Counted from the stretch's first letter, positions 26,101 through 36,120 are shown. The stretch is 64,000 bases of DNA from JASSUD01 sp031963005 (GCA_031963005.1 JASSUL010000002.1:1-64000), one strand, 5' to 3'. Numbers and translations: made by a program. The notes: generated from the letters alone by a model not told the origin.

Positions 26101-27207
26101 TTAGGCTGCTACGGCAGCGTTTTCTTGAATGCGTACGCGCTTTGCTAGGCTGGCCTCAAATTGTGTCTGTATATGCTGTGCAAATAAGGCATGCATGCGG
26201 GTGGAGGGATGTGCGCCATCTGCAAACATATAGGTTTGATCTGCATTGGGCTCCACGTAGATTTTTGGGGAAGCAAATAAAGTGCTTTGATAATACGCAG
26301 GGAGTGCCTCCATCTTGCAGGCAATGCCCGTATTACTGACCGAAAAACCATACTCCTTGTACGCGTCCAATACCTGATTCAAATAACTAAATGTATCGAT
26401 AAAAACTACAGAGTGCTCAGCAGGCAGCTGCGTTTCTAGGCATTTCAATGTGGTGGTATTGAAAAGGAGTGATAACTGCGTCAATACGGTACTCGTTTCA
26501 ATATCGGTCATGCCTATTGGCGTGTGACCAAGGTCAGGCATATTGGTCATGATGAGGTTTTCAGCGCCATGTGCATACAGCTTTTGTATGAGTCCAGCGT
26601 ATTGACTTGCCGCAGTTTGAACGCTCCTGATTGCTTCAGCAAAGCCTATTTCTCCTATTGCCGCTGCTACCGCATTGGCCATGATGTCATTACTGCCTCC
26701 ATTGATGAGCACTAATTGCGATGGAGTGAATCGTAGGTTGTTTTCTAAATGACTCTCTATCTGTGCTGCGATAGACATGTTCATCAAGCCTAAGGTGTTT
26801 TCTTTGCCGGATTTTCTTTGTCGGATATTTTTATGGGCGTTGCGTAATGCCTGCTGCGGCGTTGCATCGGTTTGATGGTTTTCATGCGCATTGCTATAGA
26901 GTGCGGTATTGCCGGAAAATGGCACAGGATGCTCAATGCGTGATCCACCTTGCGCATAACCAAATCCGAGGGGATTGCGCGTAAGCGGGGTTTTGAATTT
27001 TCCCGTATACGCGGCTATGAGCGTATCTCCATAAGCCTGCGCTAAAATTTGCGTCCACACTTCTCCAGGATTGGTAGTAAAACGTCCTCCTCCGAAACGG
27101 GCGGCGGCAGGTGCATAGGTGCCCACATCAGACAGGCTGTCGCCAAAAGAGATGACTTGGTAGCGTAATGCAGAGGAAGAATGAGCGGGAGTGTCGAAAG
27201 CAGTCAT
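26101..27207 (-). CDS. SGNH/GDSL-family esterase or lipase
   Basis: A 368-residue hydrolase of the SGNH/GDSL family. Block I is YQVISFGDSLSDVGTY with the catalytic Ser. A block with Gly/Asn in NGGSNDIMANA resembles block III, and ADGAHPSTRMHALFAQH supplies the catalytic Asp-His pair. There is no C-terminal autotransporter barrel. Such enzymes act on lipid or acyl esters, often phospholipids, and are frequently exported in Burkholderia. No classical signal peptide is seen from ATG 27207; an extended frame to TTG 27306 adds 33 residues without a clear signal either, so the start and location are uncertain. It converges with tsaC, whose stop is 7 bases away. Confidence 0.85.
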   Translation of the reverse strand: MTAFDTPAHSSSALRYQVISFGDSLSDVGTYAPAAARFGGGRFTTNPGEVWTQILAQAYGDTLIAAYTGKFKTPLTRNPLGFGYAQGGSRIEHPVPFSGNTALYSNAHENHQTDATPQQALRNAHKNIRQRKSGKENTLGLMNMSIAAQIESHLENNLRFTPSQLVLINGGSNDIMANAVAAAIGEIGFAEAIRSVQTAASQYAGLIQKLYAHGAENLIMTNMPDLGHTPIGMTDIETSTVLTQLSLLFNTTTLKCLETQLPAEHSVVFIDTFSYLNQVLDAYKEYGFSVSNTGIACKMEALPAYYQSTLFASPKIYVEPNADQTYMFADGAHPSTRMHALFAQHIQTQFEASLAKRVRIQENAAVAA

Positions 27208-27439
27208 TGTTAGGCATATGGAAATGAGAGAGGATTGCAAATGACCTTTATTGTCGAAGGTCAAGACGACCTTAAGGTCAGAAAGCAAAGTCTTGCGGTT
27301 TCTCAAAAAACCACTGCTTTTTCTCTCGAATCCAATGCCTTTTATAGATACTTTAGAGGTAAGTTATTTGGAGGGCGTATTGGGAAGGTGCATTGGGAAG
27401 ACTTTACCCGCTGCATAGCGGGTTTATGAAAGCGCCGTA

Positions 27440-29068
27440 TTATTCCAACGATAGATTGACCCAACGCAGTAGTGCATCGTGTGCTGCCTGACCCTGATGC
27501 GCTTCAGGATGATTGATAAAACTCACGACGACATAGGTTTGCCCATTGTGGTCTGTGACATACCCTGCAATAGCGCGGACATGGTCAAGTGTTCCGGTTT
27601 TGATCCGAAAGTCCCCTATATGGCCATCGGAAGCAAGCCGTTTTCGCATCGTGCCGTCTAGACCTGCAATAGGGAGCGAATCGATGAAAGGTGTGGCTAC
27701 GGAGCTACGGTAAGCTTGTTGTAATAAGTTTGCTAAGCCTTGTGCCGTAATGCTTTCTTTGGTGGAAAGGCCTGCGCCATTTTCTAATACAAGGCCAGGT
27801 AAATGTAAGCCTTTCTGGTAAAGCCAGGCACGGACGACGCGCTCTGAGCGTATCATCGTAGCAGGAGGGGTGCGGTATACAGCCCCTAAGGTGAGCAAAA
27901 GATTGCGCACCATGATGTTATTAGAATTTTTATTGATATCTCGTACGATATTTTGCAATGTTTCCCCTTTATGTATCGCAATGCACTGCGCTTTTTGGGG
28001 AAGTATGCCTTCCCGTACCGCCCCTAAATGGGTCCCCCCTGTGTGCCCCCAGAGGCCCAAGAAGCCTTCTGCCAGAAAAGTAGTAGGATTAGGCGCGGCA
28101 CGGCTTACCGTGCGTACGCCGCATTGCAGAGGGTACGTGCCTTCGAATACCGCGCGAAAAGATCGATTCTGTTGCACGATGACGGGTTTTATCGCGTTAC
28201 AAGAAGAGGCATTGGAATCGGTAACGCGTAAAGTATTGCTGACCTGTAATTGCGGAAACTCCGGTTGGACTTGGACCTGTACGGAAAGGTCTGGCTGGGG
28301 CGTTAGCGTGAAAGTAAATGCATTAAACGCATAAAGCAGCGGATCGGGGCGCGCGTTATAGGCGCTCGCATATTCAGCGTCAAAAGGCGGGGTAGAACGG
28401 GTTTGAGGATCGAAATAGCTGCGGTCTAGAACCAAATCACCTTCAATATGCGTAATACCTGCACTGCGAATCGCATTGACAAAATGCACCAGTGTTTCAG
28501 GGACCAGCTTGGGGTCTCCTGTGCCTTGTAAATACAGGTTTCCATACAATACCCCCTCTTGGATGGGGCCATCCACATACGCGCGCGTTTCCCACTGAAA
28601 AGAAGGGCCCAACATAGAAAGACCGGCAAAAGTGGTGAGTAGCTTCATCGTAGAAGCGGGATTCATCCGCTTTTTGGCTTGGAATGACAAGATGGAGGAA
28701 GCGCTCGCTACGGGTTCTACCACTATACTGATCGCAGACAATGGAATTTGTGCGCGCTTTAGTTCTATCAGTACGGTGGAGGGCAAAGGAGCCGTAAAGG
28801 CGTATTTGATTTTGCTAGTGGGGGGATAGGCAAAAGTGGGAATAGTGGGAATAGTGGGAATAGAAGGGGCAGAAAGTGCATAGGCAGCCTGTGCCTTGGG
28901 GGTGCTCCCACAGCACCAGATGCTCAGCAATAAGCTTATCGCCCAGCCCCATCGTCTTACGCTCTGCTGTGCAGCAAGATTTGCTATATCCGTAAAATCG
29001 CGATGGGTATATGTCAGTCGGCTGAATTGGACTAATCGAAGAGTAAAGAAGAAGTCAAAGAGAAACAC
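27440..29068 (-). CDS. dacB: D-alanyl-D-alanine carboxypeptidase/endopeptidase (PBP4, DacB)
   Basis: A 542-residue periplasmic penicillin-binding protein of the S13 family, which cleaves D-Ala-D-Ala and peptide cross-links in peptidoglycan. The three active-site motifs are present: SxxK in NPASTMKLLTTF (Ser139), SxN in NKNSNNIMVRNLLL, and KTG in FRIKTGTLDHVRAIAGYV. A signal peptide (RRWGWAISLLLSIWCCGSTPKAQA) lies unusually far in, at residues 38-61. The only usable start I see is GTG 29068. Just after the signal a tandem IPT repeat (PSIPTIPTIPTF) is encoded by a short DNA repeat at about 28833-28864. Otherwise the length agrees with family members near 480-500. Confidence 0.93.
   Translation of the reverse strand: MFLFDFFFTLRLVQFSRLTYTHRDFTDIANLAAQQSVRRWGWAISLLLSIWCCGSTPKAQAAYALSAPSIPTIPTIPTFAYPPTSKIKYAFTAPLPSTVLIELKRAQIPLSAISIVVEPVASASSILSFQAKKRMNPASTMKLLTTFAGLSMLGPSFQWETRAYVDGPIQEGVLYGNLYLQGTGDPKLVPETLVHFVNAIRSAGITHIEGDLVLDRSYFDPQTRSTPPFDAEYASAYNARPDPLLYAFNAFTFTLTPQPDLSVQVQVQPEFPQLQVSNTLRVTDSNASSCNAIKPVIVQQNRSFRAVFEGTYPLQCGVRTVSRAAPNPTTFLAEGFLGLWGHTGGTHLGAVREGILPQKAQCIAIHKGETLQNIVRDINKNSNNIMVRNLLLTLGAVYRTPPATMIRSERVVRAWLYQKGLHLPGLVLENGAGLSTKESITAQGLANLLQQAYRSSVATPFIDSLPIAGLDGTMRKRLASDGHIGDFRIKTGTLDHVRAIAGYVTDHNGQTYVVVSFINHPEAHQGQAAHDALLRWVNLSLE
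28833..28864. repeat. Short in-frame tandem repeat in dacB
   Basis: A 9-base unit, AGTGGGAAT, occurs three times in a row on the plus strand (encoding Ile-Pro-Thr on the minus strand), with a partial fourth copy. It sits in the linker between signal peptide and enzyme domain and could vary by slippage without shifting the frame. Confidence 0.7.
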
Positions 29069-29697
29069 TTTGTATCATTATCAGTTAAAAAATACGGCAT
29101 TATAAAAAAGCGCGGAATTTGCTCCAGTGTTTGCCTCAATATATGGGCATCATTCTATACGCAGTAGTCCAAGGGGGTTTTTTACGTGTGTAGATCGCAT
29201 TTTGGTTAGGAAATGTATCTACATCAATACGACACGCAACGCACTACTCTAAAGCGATGACTTTTCCGTTGTCTGAAAAGCGTCTGAATTAAACAAAAAA
29301 ATCCCCAATACAGGCAAAATAGCGCCTTTTGCGAAAGATCCTAAATAAGCGCTTCATCGCTGAAAATCGACCGTTTTTTAGGGGGGGTGTCCCTTTTTTG
29401 TATCACGGGCGCCTATATACGATACATTTTTCGTATTTTAGCCCGTTACAATGCAGCCTTTTGGGAAATGATGGATAGTTTCATGGAAAACTATCTATGG
29501 TTTACAGTCAGAACTGGGGATAACGAAGAGCGGCATGGAAGGCTGGAAGCTAGGCTAAAAATGCTTGAGCCTCATCTTTGCGCTTTATAGTCCCTGTTTC
29601 AATGTGTGCCGCATTTAAGTGCGGCACACGGTATGTGCATGTTCATAGTGAACCCCCCCTATCCAGAAAATGTTTTTTTACGCAAATGTTTTTCATA
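29069..29697. other. Divergent upstream region of dacB and the efflux operon
   Basis: About 630 bases without a recognised gene. In Burkholderia a TetR repressor gene is often found next to homologous RND operons; no helix-turn-helix coding sequence is seen here. The region contains G-runs near 29381-29387 and a T/A-rich tract near 29285-29310. I could not define promoter boxes. Confidence 0.5.
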
Positions 29698-30948
29698 ATG
29701 GATTCTATTGAAATGGCTTCCTTCCTCTCTTCTTCTGTATTTGGCATCTATCGATCTGTTCGTCGTAAGGTCTTGTTGCCAGTTGCAATAGCATGCATTG
29801 CGTTGATGGGAGCGGGATGTAATAAAAAACCTGTCATGTCAGCACCGCCGCCTCCTGAAGTTGCTGTTGTCGAGGTACATAAACAAAGCATTCCCTTAAC
29901 GACGGAGTTGGTGGGACGTACTGCTCCCTACTTAATAGCCGAGGTGCGTGCACGGGTAGATGGCATTGTGCAGAAAAGACATTTCCGTGAAGGCAGTGAG
30001 GTGAAGGTTGGGCAATTGCTTTATACGATTGATCCTGCCACTTACCAAGCGCAGTTTGAGAGCGCTAAAGCAACGCTTGCTAAAGCACAGGCGAATGTCA
30101 GAGCGGCCAGCGCACAGCGTGAGCGATATCAAAAATTAATCGCTGCGCGCGCAATTAGCCAGCAAGAATATGACAATGCCGTTGCTCAGCAACAGCAAGC
30201 TTCAGCCGATGTGGCTTCTGCCAAGGCTATGGTGAATACCGCAAAGATTAATTTAGGGTATACCCGGGTAGTGTCTCCCATTACCGGGCGTATTGGCAGT
30301 GCGCAAGTGACCGAAGGCGCTTATGTGCAGGCGGGGCAAGCGACTTTGCTTTGCACAGTGCAAAAAATCGATCCGATATATGTCAATGTCACGCAATCCA
30401 GTACCGAACTTTTGCGTTTCCGGCGTGAAATTGCTTCAGCACAAGCGAATAACGAATCTTTTATAAAAGTGGATTTAATTTTAGAAGATGACTCCCCGTA
30501 TAGCGTGCCTGGGAAATTAGAGTTCTCTGATATCACCGTGGATCCGAGCACAGGAGCCATTGCGGTACGTGCTATTTTCCCGAATGCTAAACAAGAACTT
30601 TTGCCAGGAATGTATGTGCGTGCCCGTATTCACGAGCGCTTTAATCGTGAAGTAATTCTTGTCCCACAAATAGGGGTTACCCACAATGCGAAAGGGGAAC
30701 CTACGGCATTGATCGTCGGGAAAGACAATACGGTTATACAACGTACCCTGGTCACGTTGAAAACGATGAAGGATCAATGGGTCGTGTTAGAAGGGGTGCA
30801 TGAGGGCGAGCGTGTGATTGTCGAAGGGCTGCAAAAAGTGCGACCTGAAATGAAGGTGACCCCTATTCTTAGGAAACAGACCGACACATCGATAAACACG
30901 TCGGCGGATGCAGATACAGAGGCGCAAAGGAGTGCAGTGAATGGCTAA
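29698..30948 (+). CDS. RND efflux periplasmic adaptor (MexA/AcrA/BpeA type)
   Basis: A membrane-fusion lipoprotein of 416 residues linking the inner-membrane pump to the outer-membrane channel. It has a lipobox (LMGAGC). Family blocks follow: PLTTELVGRTAPYLIAEVRA, the biotinyl-lipoyl half GIVQKRHFREGSEVKVGQLL, a long Ala/Gln-rich coiled-coil hairpin (ATLAKAQANVRAASAQRERY to QQQQASADVASAKAMVNTAK), then VVSPITGRIGSAQVTEGAYV and LLPGMYVRARI. ATG 29698 puts the lipid-anchored Cys at about residue 43; ATG 29713 is an alternative and a TTG at 29578 seems too far upstream. The stop lies 5 bases inside the next gene, so the pump is translationally coupled. Confidence 0.93.
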   Translation: MDSIEMASFLSSSVFGIYRSVRRKVLLPVAIACIALMGAGCNKKPVMSAPPPPEVAVVEVHKQSIPLTTELVGRTAPYLIAEVRARVDGIVQKRHFREGSEVKVGQLLYTIDPATYQAQFESAKATLAKAQANVRAASAQRERYQKLIAARAISQQEYDNAVAQQQQASADVASAKAMVNTAKINLGYTRVVSPITGRIGSAQVTEGAYVQAGQATLLCTVQKIDPIYVNVTQSSTELLRFRREIASAQANNESFIKVDLILEDDSPYSVPGKLEFSDITVDPSTGAIAVRAIFPNAKQELLPGMYVRARIHERFNREVILVPQIGVTHNAKGEPTALIVGKDNTVIQRTLVTLKTMKDQWVVLEGVHEGERVIVEGLQKVRPEMKVTPILRKQTDTSINTSADADTEAQRSAVNG

Positions 30949-33900
30949 GTTTTTTATTGATCGCCCTATTTTTGCTTGGGTGCTAGCCATTGCGTTAATG
31001 CTTGCAGGGGTATTGGCGGTTAAAGGCCTGCCTGTTGAGCAATACCCTGCGGTGGCCCCGCCTCAAGTAGCCATTAATGCAACCTATCCTGGCGCTTCGG
31101 CTAAAACTGTAGAAAACACCGTCACTCAGGTGATCGAGCAGCAAATGAATGGTTTAGACCATTTGCTGTATATGTCCTCGAATACCGATAACTCTGGCGT
31201 TGTGTCGGTTTCTTTGACTTTTGCCCCAGGAACGAATCCTGATATTGCTCAGGTTCAGGTGCAGAATAAATTGCAACTGGCCATGCCCCTTTTGCCTTCG
31301 GAAGTGCAGCAACAAGGGTTGAAAGTATCGAAGTCCAGCGGCTCATTTTTAATGGTTCTAGCGTTTGCATCGACCGATGGCAGCATGAATCGCTATGACA
31401 TAGGAAACTATGTCGCCTCGTATATCCAAGATGCTATTAGTCGGGTCGATGGCGTAGGTACAGTGAATTTATTCGGATCGCAATATGCGATGCGAATTTG
31501 GTTACAGGCGGACAAACTTAATAATTACAACCTCACCCCTGTGGATGTGCGTCGTGCGCTGGTAACGCAAAACGTACAAATCGCCGCAGGTCAATTGGGC
31601 GGCACTCCCGCTGTGGCGGGTCAGCAACTGACTGCAGCGATTACCGAGTCGAGTTTGCTCAATACTCCGGAACAATTTGGCAATATTGTGCTCAAAGCCA
31701 ACTCCAACGGTTCCAAAGTGCGTTTGCGTGATGTGGCGCGCATTGAGTTGGGTGGGGAAAATTATAGCGTTGATAGCCGATATAACGGACATCCTGCCAT
31801 TGGTTTAGGCATTCAGCTGGCGACAGGTGCCAATGCCTTACGTACAGCAGAGTTAGTACGAGAGCGTATTAATGAGCTTGAAATGTATTTCCCCCATGGA
31901 TTGAAGGCATCTTATCCTTACGATACTACGCCCTTCGTACGTCTTTCTATTAAAGGGGTGGTGAAGACTTTGATCGAAGGTATTGTCCTGGTCTTTATCG
32001 TCATGTATTTGTTTTTGCAAAATTTCCGCGCGACGATTATTCCCACCATTACTGTGCCGATAGTATTGCTTGGTACCTTTGCCATTATGTCGGCTGCGGG
32101 CGGTTCGATTAATACCCTGTCCATGTTTGGGTTAGTGCTTGCTATTGGATTGGTCGTAGATGATGCCATCGTTGTGGTAGAAAACGTAGAACGCATCATG
32201 GCGGAAGAAGGGTTATCTCCACGCGAGGCAACGAAGCAAGCTATGAGCCAGCTGACAGGCGCATTGGTTGGGGTTGCTTTGGTGTTATCCGCCGTATTTG
32301 TGCCCATGGCCTTTTCAGATGGATCGGTAGGCGCTATTTATCGTCAATTTTCCTTGACCATCGTGAGTGCCATGACGCTCTCGGTATTGGTGGCATTAAT
32401 ACTGACTCCAGCGCTATGCGCCTCATTACTGAAGCCGATTCCCAAAGGGCATCACGAAAAGAAAACCGGATTTTTTGGTGGTTTTAACCGTTTATTTAAC
32501 CGTGGACGGGATAGCTACCAAAAAGGGGTGCGGTATGTGATTCTCCGAACAGGCCGCGCTTTGGTGGTTTATGCCGCTATTATTGGCGCAGTGGCCTTAT
32601 TGTTTGTGCAACTCCCTACCTCTTTTTTACCAGAAGAAGATCAAGGTATTTTGTTTGGGTTTATTCAAACCCCTCCTGGGTCGACTCAACAACGCACACA
32701 GTTGGTGCTAGATGAAGTGACGGATTACTTTTTGAAAGATGAAAGTCAATCGGTCGAATCCGTTTTCGCGATTAACGGTTTTAGCTTTGCGGGACGCGGT
32801 CAAAATACCGGGATTGTTTTTGTCAAACTCAAAGATTGGAAGGAACGCACTGCAGCGAATCTGAAAGTACAAGCTCTAGTGGGGCGCGCTTTTGCCAGGT
32901 TTTCAAAAATCAAAGACGCGATGGTTTTCCCTGTGAATCCTCCGTCTATTATGGAGTTGGGAACCGCTTCAGGGTTTGATTTGCAGTTGCAAGATCGTGC
33001 AGGGTTGGGGCACGATGCGCTCATACAAGCGCGTAATCAATTGCTGGGCTTAGCAGCACAAAGCCATACGGTGTCTCAGGTACGCCCTAATGGTATGGAC
33101 GATATGCCGGAGTTTCATGTCAACATTGACCGTGAGAAGGCGAGTGTTTTAGGTGTGACTTTGTCCGATATTGACCAAACTTTCTCAATTGCCTGGGCTT
33201 CGTCGTATGTCAATAATTTTCTGGATCGCGATAATCGGGTCAAGAAAGTGCTTTTACAAGCCGATGCGCCGTACAGGATGAATCCCCAAGACATAGACCT
33301 TTGGCATGTGCGTAATGCGCAAGGCGATATGGTGCCGTTTTCTGCTTTCGCAACAGGCAATTGGATTTATGGTTCGCCGAGGTTAGAGCGTTATAACGGG
33401 GTGTCGTCAGTGCAAATTCAAGGTGCAGCAGCACATGGAAAGAGTACTGGGGAGGCTATGAAAGAAATGGAGCGTTTGGCGGCTCAACTGCCAGAAGGAA
33501 TTGGCTATGAGTGGACAGGAATGTCGCTGCAAGAAATTCTCTCTGGCGCGCAGGCACCGTTGCTGTACACCCTATCTATTTTGGTCGTGTTTTTAAGTTT
33601 GGCAGCCCTTTATGAGAGTTGGTCCATTCCCTTCTCAGTGATTTTAGTGGTGCCTGTGGGGGTATTGGGCGCACTTTTAGCGGCGTTAGGACGCGGCTTG
33701 GAAAATGATGTGTATTTCCAAGTAGGTTTGCTAACGACTATAGGGTTATCTGCCAAGAATGCCATTCTGATTGTCGAATTTGCAAGGCATCTGTGCTCGC
33801 AAGGTATGTCAGTGGTAGAAGCCGCCATAGAAGCTGCGCGGTATAGGCTCAGGCCGATTATCATGACCTCGCTGGCGTTTATATTAGGCGTATTGCCACT

Positions 33901-34180
33901 GGCCATTAGTCAAGAAGCCGGTGCAGCTAGCCAACATGCCATCGGTACAGGAGTGATCGGAGGGATGTTAGCAGCCACATTCGTGGCGATCTTTATGATC
34001 CCGATGTTTTTTGTTTTAGTCAGTGATAAATGCACACGTCTTCCCTTTATGACCAAAGGGAGGCAAGCACCTTTGCATAGCAATGAGGCTGCTCAAGAAA
34101 ATGGAGAAGAGGATGCAAAGCAAACAGACGCTCAAAAACGCAATGCCTCTGAACCTCCTTCAACCACAGGAGAGAAGTAA
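30941..34180 (+). CDS. RND multidrug efflux pump, inner-membrane subunit (AcrB/MexB/BpeB type)
   Basis: A 1079-residue proton-driven exporter with 12 membrane helices and two large periplasmic loops. It begins MAKFFIDRPIFAWVLAIALM, the usual HAE-1 opening. Helix 4 carries the proton-relay Asp pair in GLVLAIGLVVDDAIVVVENV, and the conserved PTSFLPEEDQG follows the second set. Late segments include GLLTTIGLSAKNAILIVEFA and MTSLAFILGVLPLAIS. Length agrees with HAE-1 members (about 1040-1070), with an extra polar tail of about 40 residues. It overlaps the adaptor gene by 8 bases and its TAA shares one base with the ATG of the outer-membrane gene, so the three form a tight operon. Confidence 0.95.
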   Translation: MAKFFIDRPIFAWVLAIALMLAGVLAVKGLPVEQYPAVAPPQVAINATYPGASAKTVENTVTQVIEQQMNGLDHLLYMSSNTDNSGVVSVSLTFAPGTNPDIAQVQVQNKLQLAMPLLPSEVQQQGLKVSKSSGSFLMVLAFASTDGSMNRYDIGNYVASYIQDAISRVDGVGTVNLFGSQYAMRIWLQADKLNNYNLTPVDVRRALVTQNVQIAAGQLGGTPAVAGQQLTAAITESSLLNTPEQFGNIVLKANSNGSKVRLRDVARIELGGENYSVDSRYNGHPAIGLGIQLATGANALRTAELVRERINELEMYFPHGLKASYPYDTTPFVRLSIKGVVKTLIEGIVLVFIVMYLFLQNFRATIIPTITVPIVLLGTFAIMSAAGGSINTLSMFGLVLAIGLVVDDAIVVVENVERIMAEEGLSPREATKQAMSQLTGALVGVALVLSAVFVPMAFSDGSVGAIYRQFSLTIVSAMTLSVLVALILTPALCASLLKPIPKGHHEKKTGFFGGFNRLFNRGRDSYQKGVRYVILRTGRALVVYAAIIGAVALLFVQLPTSFLPEEDQGILFGFIQTPPGSTQQRTQLVLDEVTDYFLKDESQSVESVFAINGFSFAGRGQNTGIVFVKLKDWKERTAANLKVQALVGRAFARFSKIKDAMVFPVNPPSIMELGTASGFDLQLQDRAGLGHDALIQARNQLLGLAAQSHTVSQVRPNGMDDMPEFHVNIDREKASVLGVTLSDIDQTFSIAWASSYVNNFLDRDNRVKKVLLQADAPYRMNPQDIDLWHVRNAQGDMVPFSAFATGNWIYGSPRLERYNGVSSVQIQGAAAHGKSTGEAMKEMERLAAQLPEGIGYEWTGMSLQEILSGAQAPLLYTLSILVVFLSLAALYESWSIPFSVILVVPVGVLGALLAALGRGLENDVYFQVGLLTTIGLSAKNAILIVEFARHLCSQGMSVVEAAIEAARYRLRPIIMTSLAFILGVLPLAISQEAGAASQHAIGTGVIGGMLAATFVAIFMIPMFFVLVSDKCTRLPFMTKGRQAPLHSNEAAQENGEEDAKQTDAQKRNASEPPSTTGEK

Positions 34181-35976
34181 TGCTGGGTGTATCTGTCAAA
34201 TGGCTTTTTGAGTGCTGCATCCGTCCGTTTGGGTCCTATGACGCCCCTACGGGGTTGCGAAAGAGGTCTAGTGCCTCCTATACCCCCCTTTTGCGCACAA
34301 CGGCGGCACTAGTACTACTCCCATTGATAGTGAGTGCTTGTAGTTTCTTGCAACCTCGCTATGAACGCCCTGCTGCACCTATTCCTTCTGCTTATCCCGA
34401 ATTAGTCGATCAAACCGATGCGCAAAGCATGAATGCATCGGAAAAAGAGAGAGAGAAGGACATACAGCAAAAGGGCGGGCCCGTTGCAGAATCCATCACT
34501 ACGCCTTCTATTGCGGGTACGGAAAAGGATAAACCGCATTCCATACAGTCTTCTAACGGTTCTGCGTTACAACTAGGTAGCGTGGGCACAGTAGGGTCTG
34601 AAGAGGAAAAAGCGCCCAAAAAAGGAGACCCAGTATTAGATTCACAAGATCCGATTGCAGGAGATCCTGTACTAGATGCCGGTTGGCGCACATACCTAGG
34701 GGATGCGCGTTTGCAAGCAATAGTAGGCCTGGCACTCGAAAACAATCGCGATGCACGTGCTGCTGCGTTGAAAGTAGAGAGTCTTCAAGCGCAATATCGC
34801 ATCCAGCGCGCTGGGCTTTTGCCTCGGATCCAGATGCAAGGGCAGATGGCGCGCTCGCGTACTCCGGCTAGCCTATCTCCATTAAATCACCCCACAGTGG
34901 GCAACCAATTTTTCGTGGGTCCCCAAGCGGCATGGGAAATTGATCTTTTTGGCAAACTCGCTAGCCTGAAAAATACCGCGTTAGCGCAATATCTAGCGTC
35001 ACGCTTTACCTCGCGCGCCATACATATGGCATTGATTGCGCAAGTTGCGGATCAATATTTATTGCTCAGAGCTAGTGAAGCGCAACTCGATGTGACACGC
35101 AACGCATTAGCGACCGCGAAAAAGCTTTATGCGTTGACCAAGCTTCAGTACCGCGTGGGCACAGGCTCCGAGCTAGATATGCAGTCTGCTATCGGCGCAC
35201 AAGAGCAAGCCAATGCCAATTATCAGAATCAATTGCGCTTGCGCGCGCAGGCAGAAAATGCACTCGCCTTGCTCGTGGGGCAGCCATTGCCTGCTGATTT
35301 ACCGCCCGCTTTGCCTTTTGCCAATCAAAAGATAATTGCCAATATTCCAGCCGGCCTCCCTTCAGAGCTGTTAGTTCGACGCCCAGATATTTTGGCAGCA
35401 GAAGCCAATTTGCGCGCAGCAAATGCCAATATCGGTGCAGCGCGAGCGACTTTTTTCCCTAGTATTACCTTAACGGGGCAATATGGATCTGCGAGCCCGC
35501 AATTAGGTCAACTGTTTAAAGCCGGGAATACCAGCTGGAGTTTTGGATCGCAAGCGCTTTTACCTATTTTTAATGCCGGCGCAAACCTTGCTTCGCTACG
35601 TGTTGCAAAAGTGCAAAAAGAGATTGCTATCGCACAGTACGAAAAGACGATTCAAACGGCTTTCCGTGAAGTGGCCGATGGCTTAGTTGCACGGGGCACG
35701 TACGATCAACAGCTCTTGGCTTTAGAGCGTTACGCGCGCGCTGTACAACGTCGTTTGGATTTATCCATCCTACGTTATCGCAATGGAATTGAAAGTTATC
35801 TGGGGGTATTAACGGCCCAAACAGAACTTTATCAAGTGCAGCAGACCTTAATTTCCACTCGCTTAGCGCGCTTGGTCAATTTGGTAGATCTCTATCAATA
35901 TCTAGGCGGTCCCACTGCGCTGACAGCGCAAGCTCAGGGAAAGCAGGAGGCTGCGCTTGCTACCGCATCACGCTAG
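34180..35976 (+). CDS. RND outer-membrane channel lipoprotein (OprM/NodT type)
   Basis: A 598-residue TolC-like outer-membrane factor with lipobox LIVSACSF (Cys near residue 54). It has the two repeated family halves: GWRTYLGDARLQAIVGLALE with DARAAALKVESLQAQYRIQR, and LLVRRPDILAAEANLRAANA with IGAARATFFPSITLTGQYGS. Between the normal N-terminal ERPAAPIPSAYPE and GWRTYLGD there is an unusual polar insertion of about 90 residues rich in Glu, Lys, Ser and Gly, ending in a near-repeat of GDPVLD. The family norm is about 480-510 residues; the surplus is this insertion plus a long signal region. It is the last gene of the efflux operon; a strong terminator follows at 36070. Confidence 0.93.
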   Translation: MLGVSVKWLFECCIRPFGSYDAPTGLRKRSSASYTPLLRTTAALVLLPLIVSACSFLQPRYERPAAPIPSAYPELVDQTDAQSMNASEKEREKDIQQKGGPVAESITTPSIAGTEKDKPHSIQSSNGSALQLGSVGTVGSEEEKAPKKGDPVLDSQDPIAGDPVLDAGWRTYLGDARLQAIVGLALENNRDARAAALKVESLQAQYRIQRAGLLPRIQMQGQMARSRTPASLSPLNHPTVGNQFFVGPQAAWEIDLFGKLASLKNTALAQYLASRFTSRAIHMALIAQVADQYLLLRASEAQLDVTRNALATAKKLYALTKLQYRVGTGSELDMQSAIGAQEQANANYQNQLRLRAQAENALALLVGQPLPADLPPALPFANQKIIANIPAGLPSELLVRRPDILAAEANLRAANANIGAARATFFPSITLTGQYGSASPQLGQLFKAGNTSWSFGSQALLPIFNAGANLASLRVAKVQKEIAIAQYEKTIQTAFREVADGLVARGTYDQQLLALERYARAVQRRLDLSILRYRNGIESYLGVLTAQTELYQVQQTLISTRLARLVNLVDLYQYLGGPTALTAQAQGKQEAALATASR

Positions 35977-36069
35977 CATGTAATAATGAAATACGGATTT
36001 TTTGAGCCCTATTTTGCTATAACTGCTGCTGTTTTTTGACGGGTATTGCCGTTAGATTTAAATGTGATC

Positions 36070-36120
36070 ATGGCCCCTTCATATTCTCCTTAGAGAGAAT
36101 ATGAAGGGGCCATTTTTATG
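36070..36120. terminator. Strong bidirectional terminator after efflux operon
   Basis: A 19-bp perfect stem, ATGGCCCCTTCATATTCTC (36070-36088) with its complement at 36095-36113, a 6-base loop, and TTTTTAT after it on the plus strand. It lies between the convergent efflux operon and the AT-rich minus-strand gene at 36134. Confidence 0.9.

Noticed and set aside
29387..29590. 67-codon plus-strand frame upstream of the efflux adaptor
   Set aside because: No recognisable features, and its end overlaps the start of the longer adaptor frame; not a TetR or other regulator.
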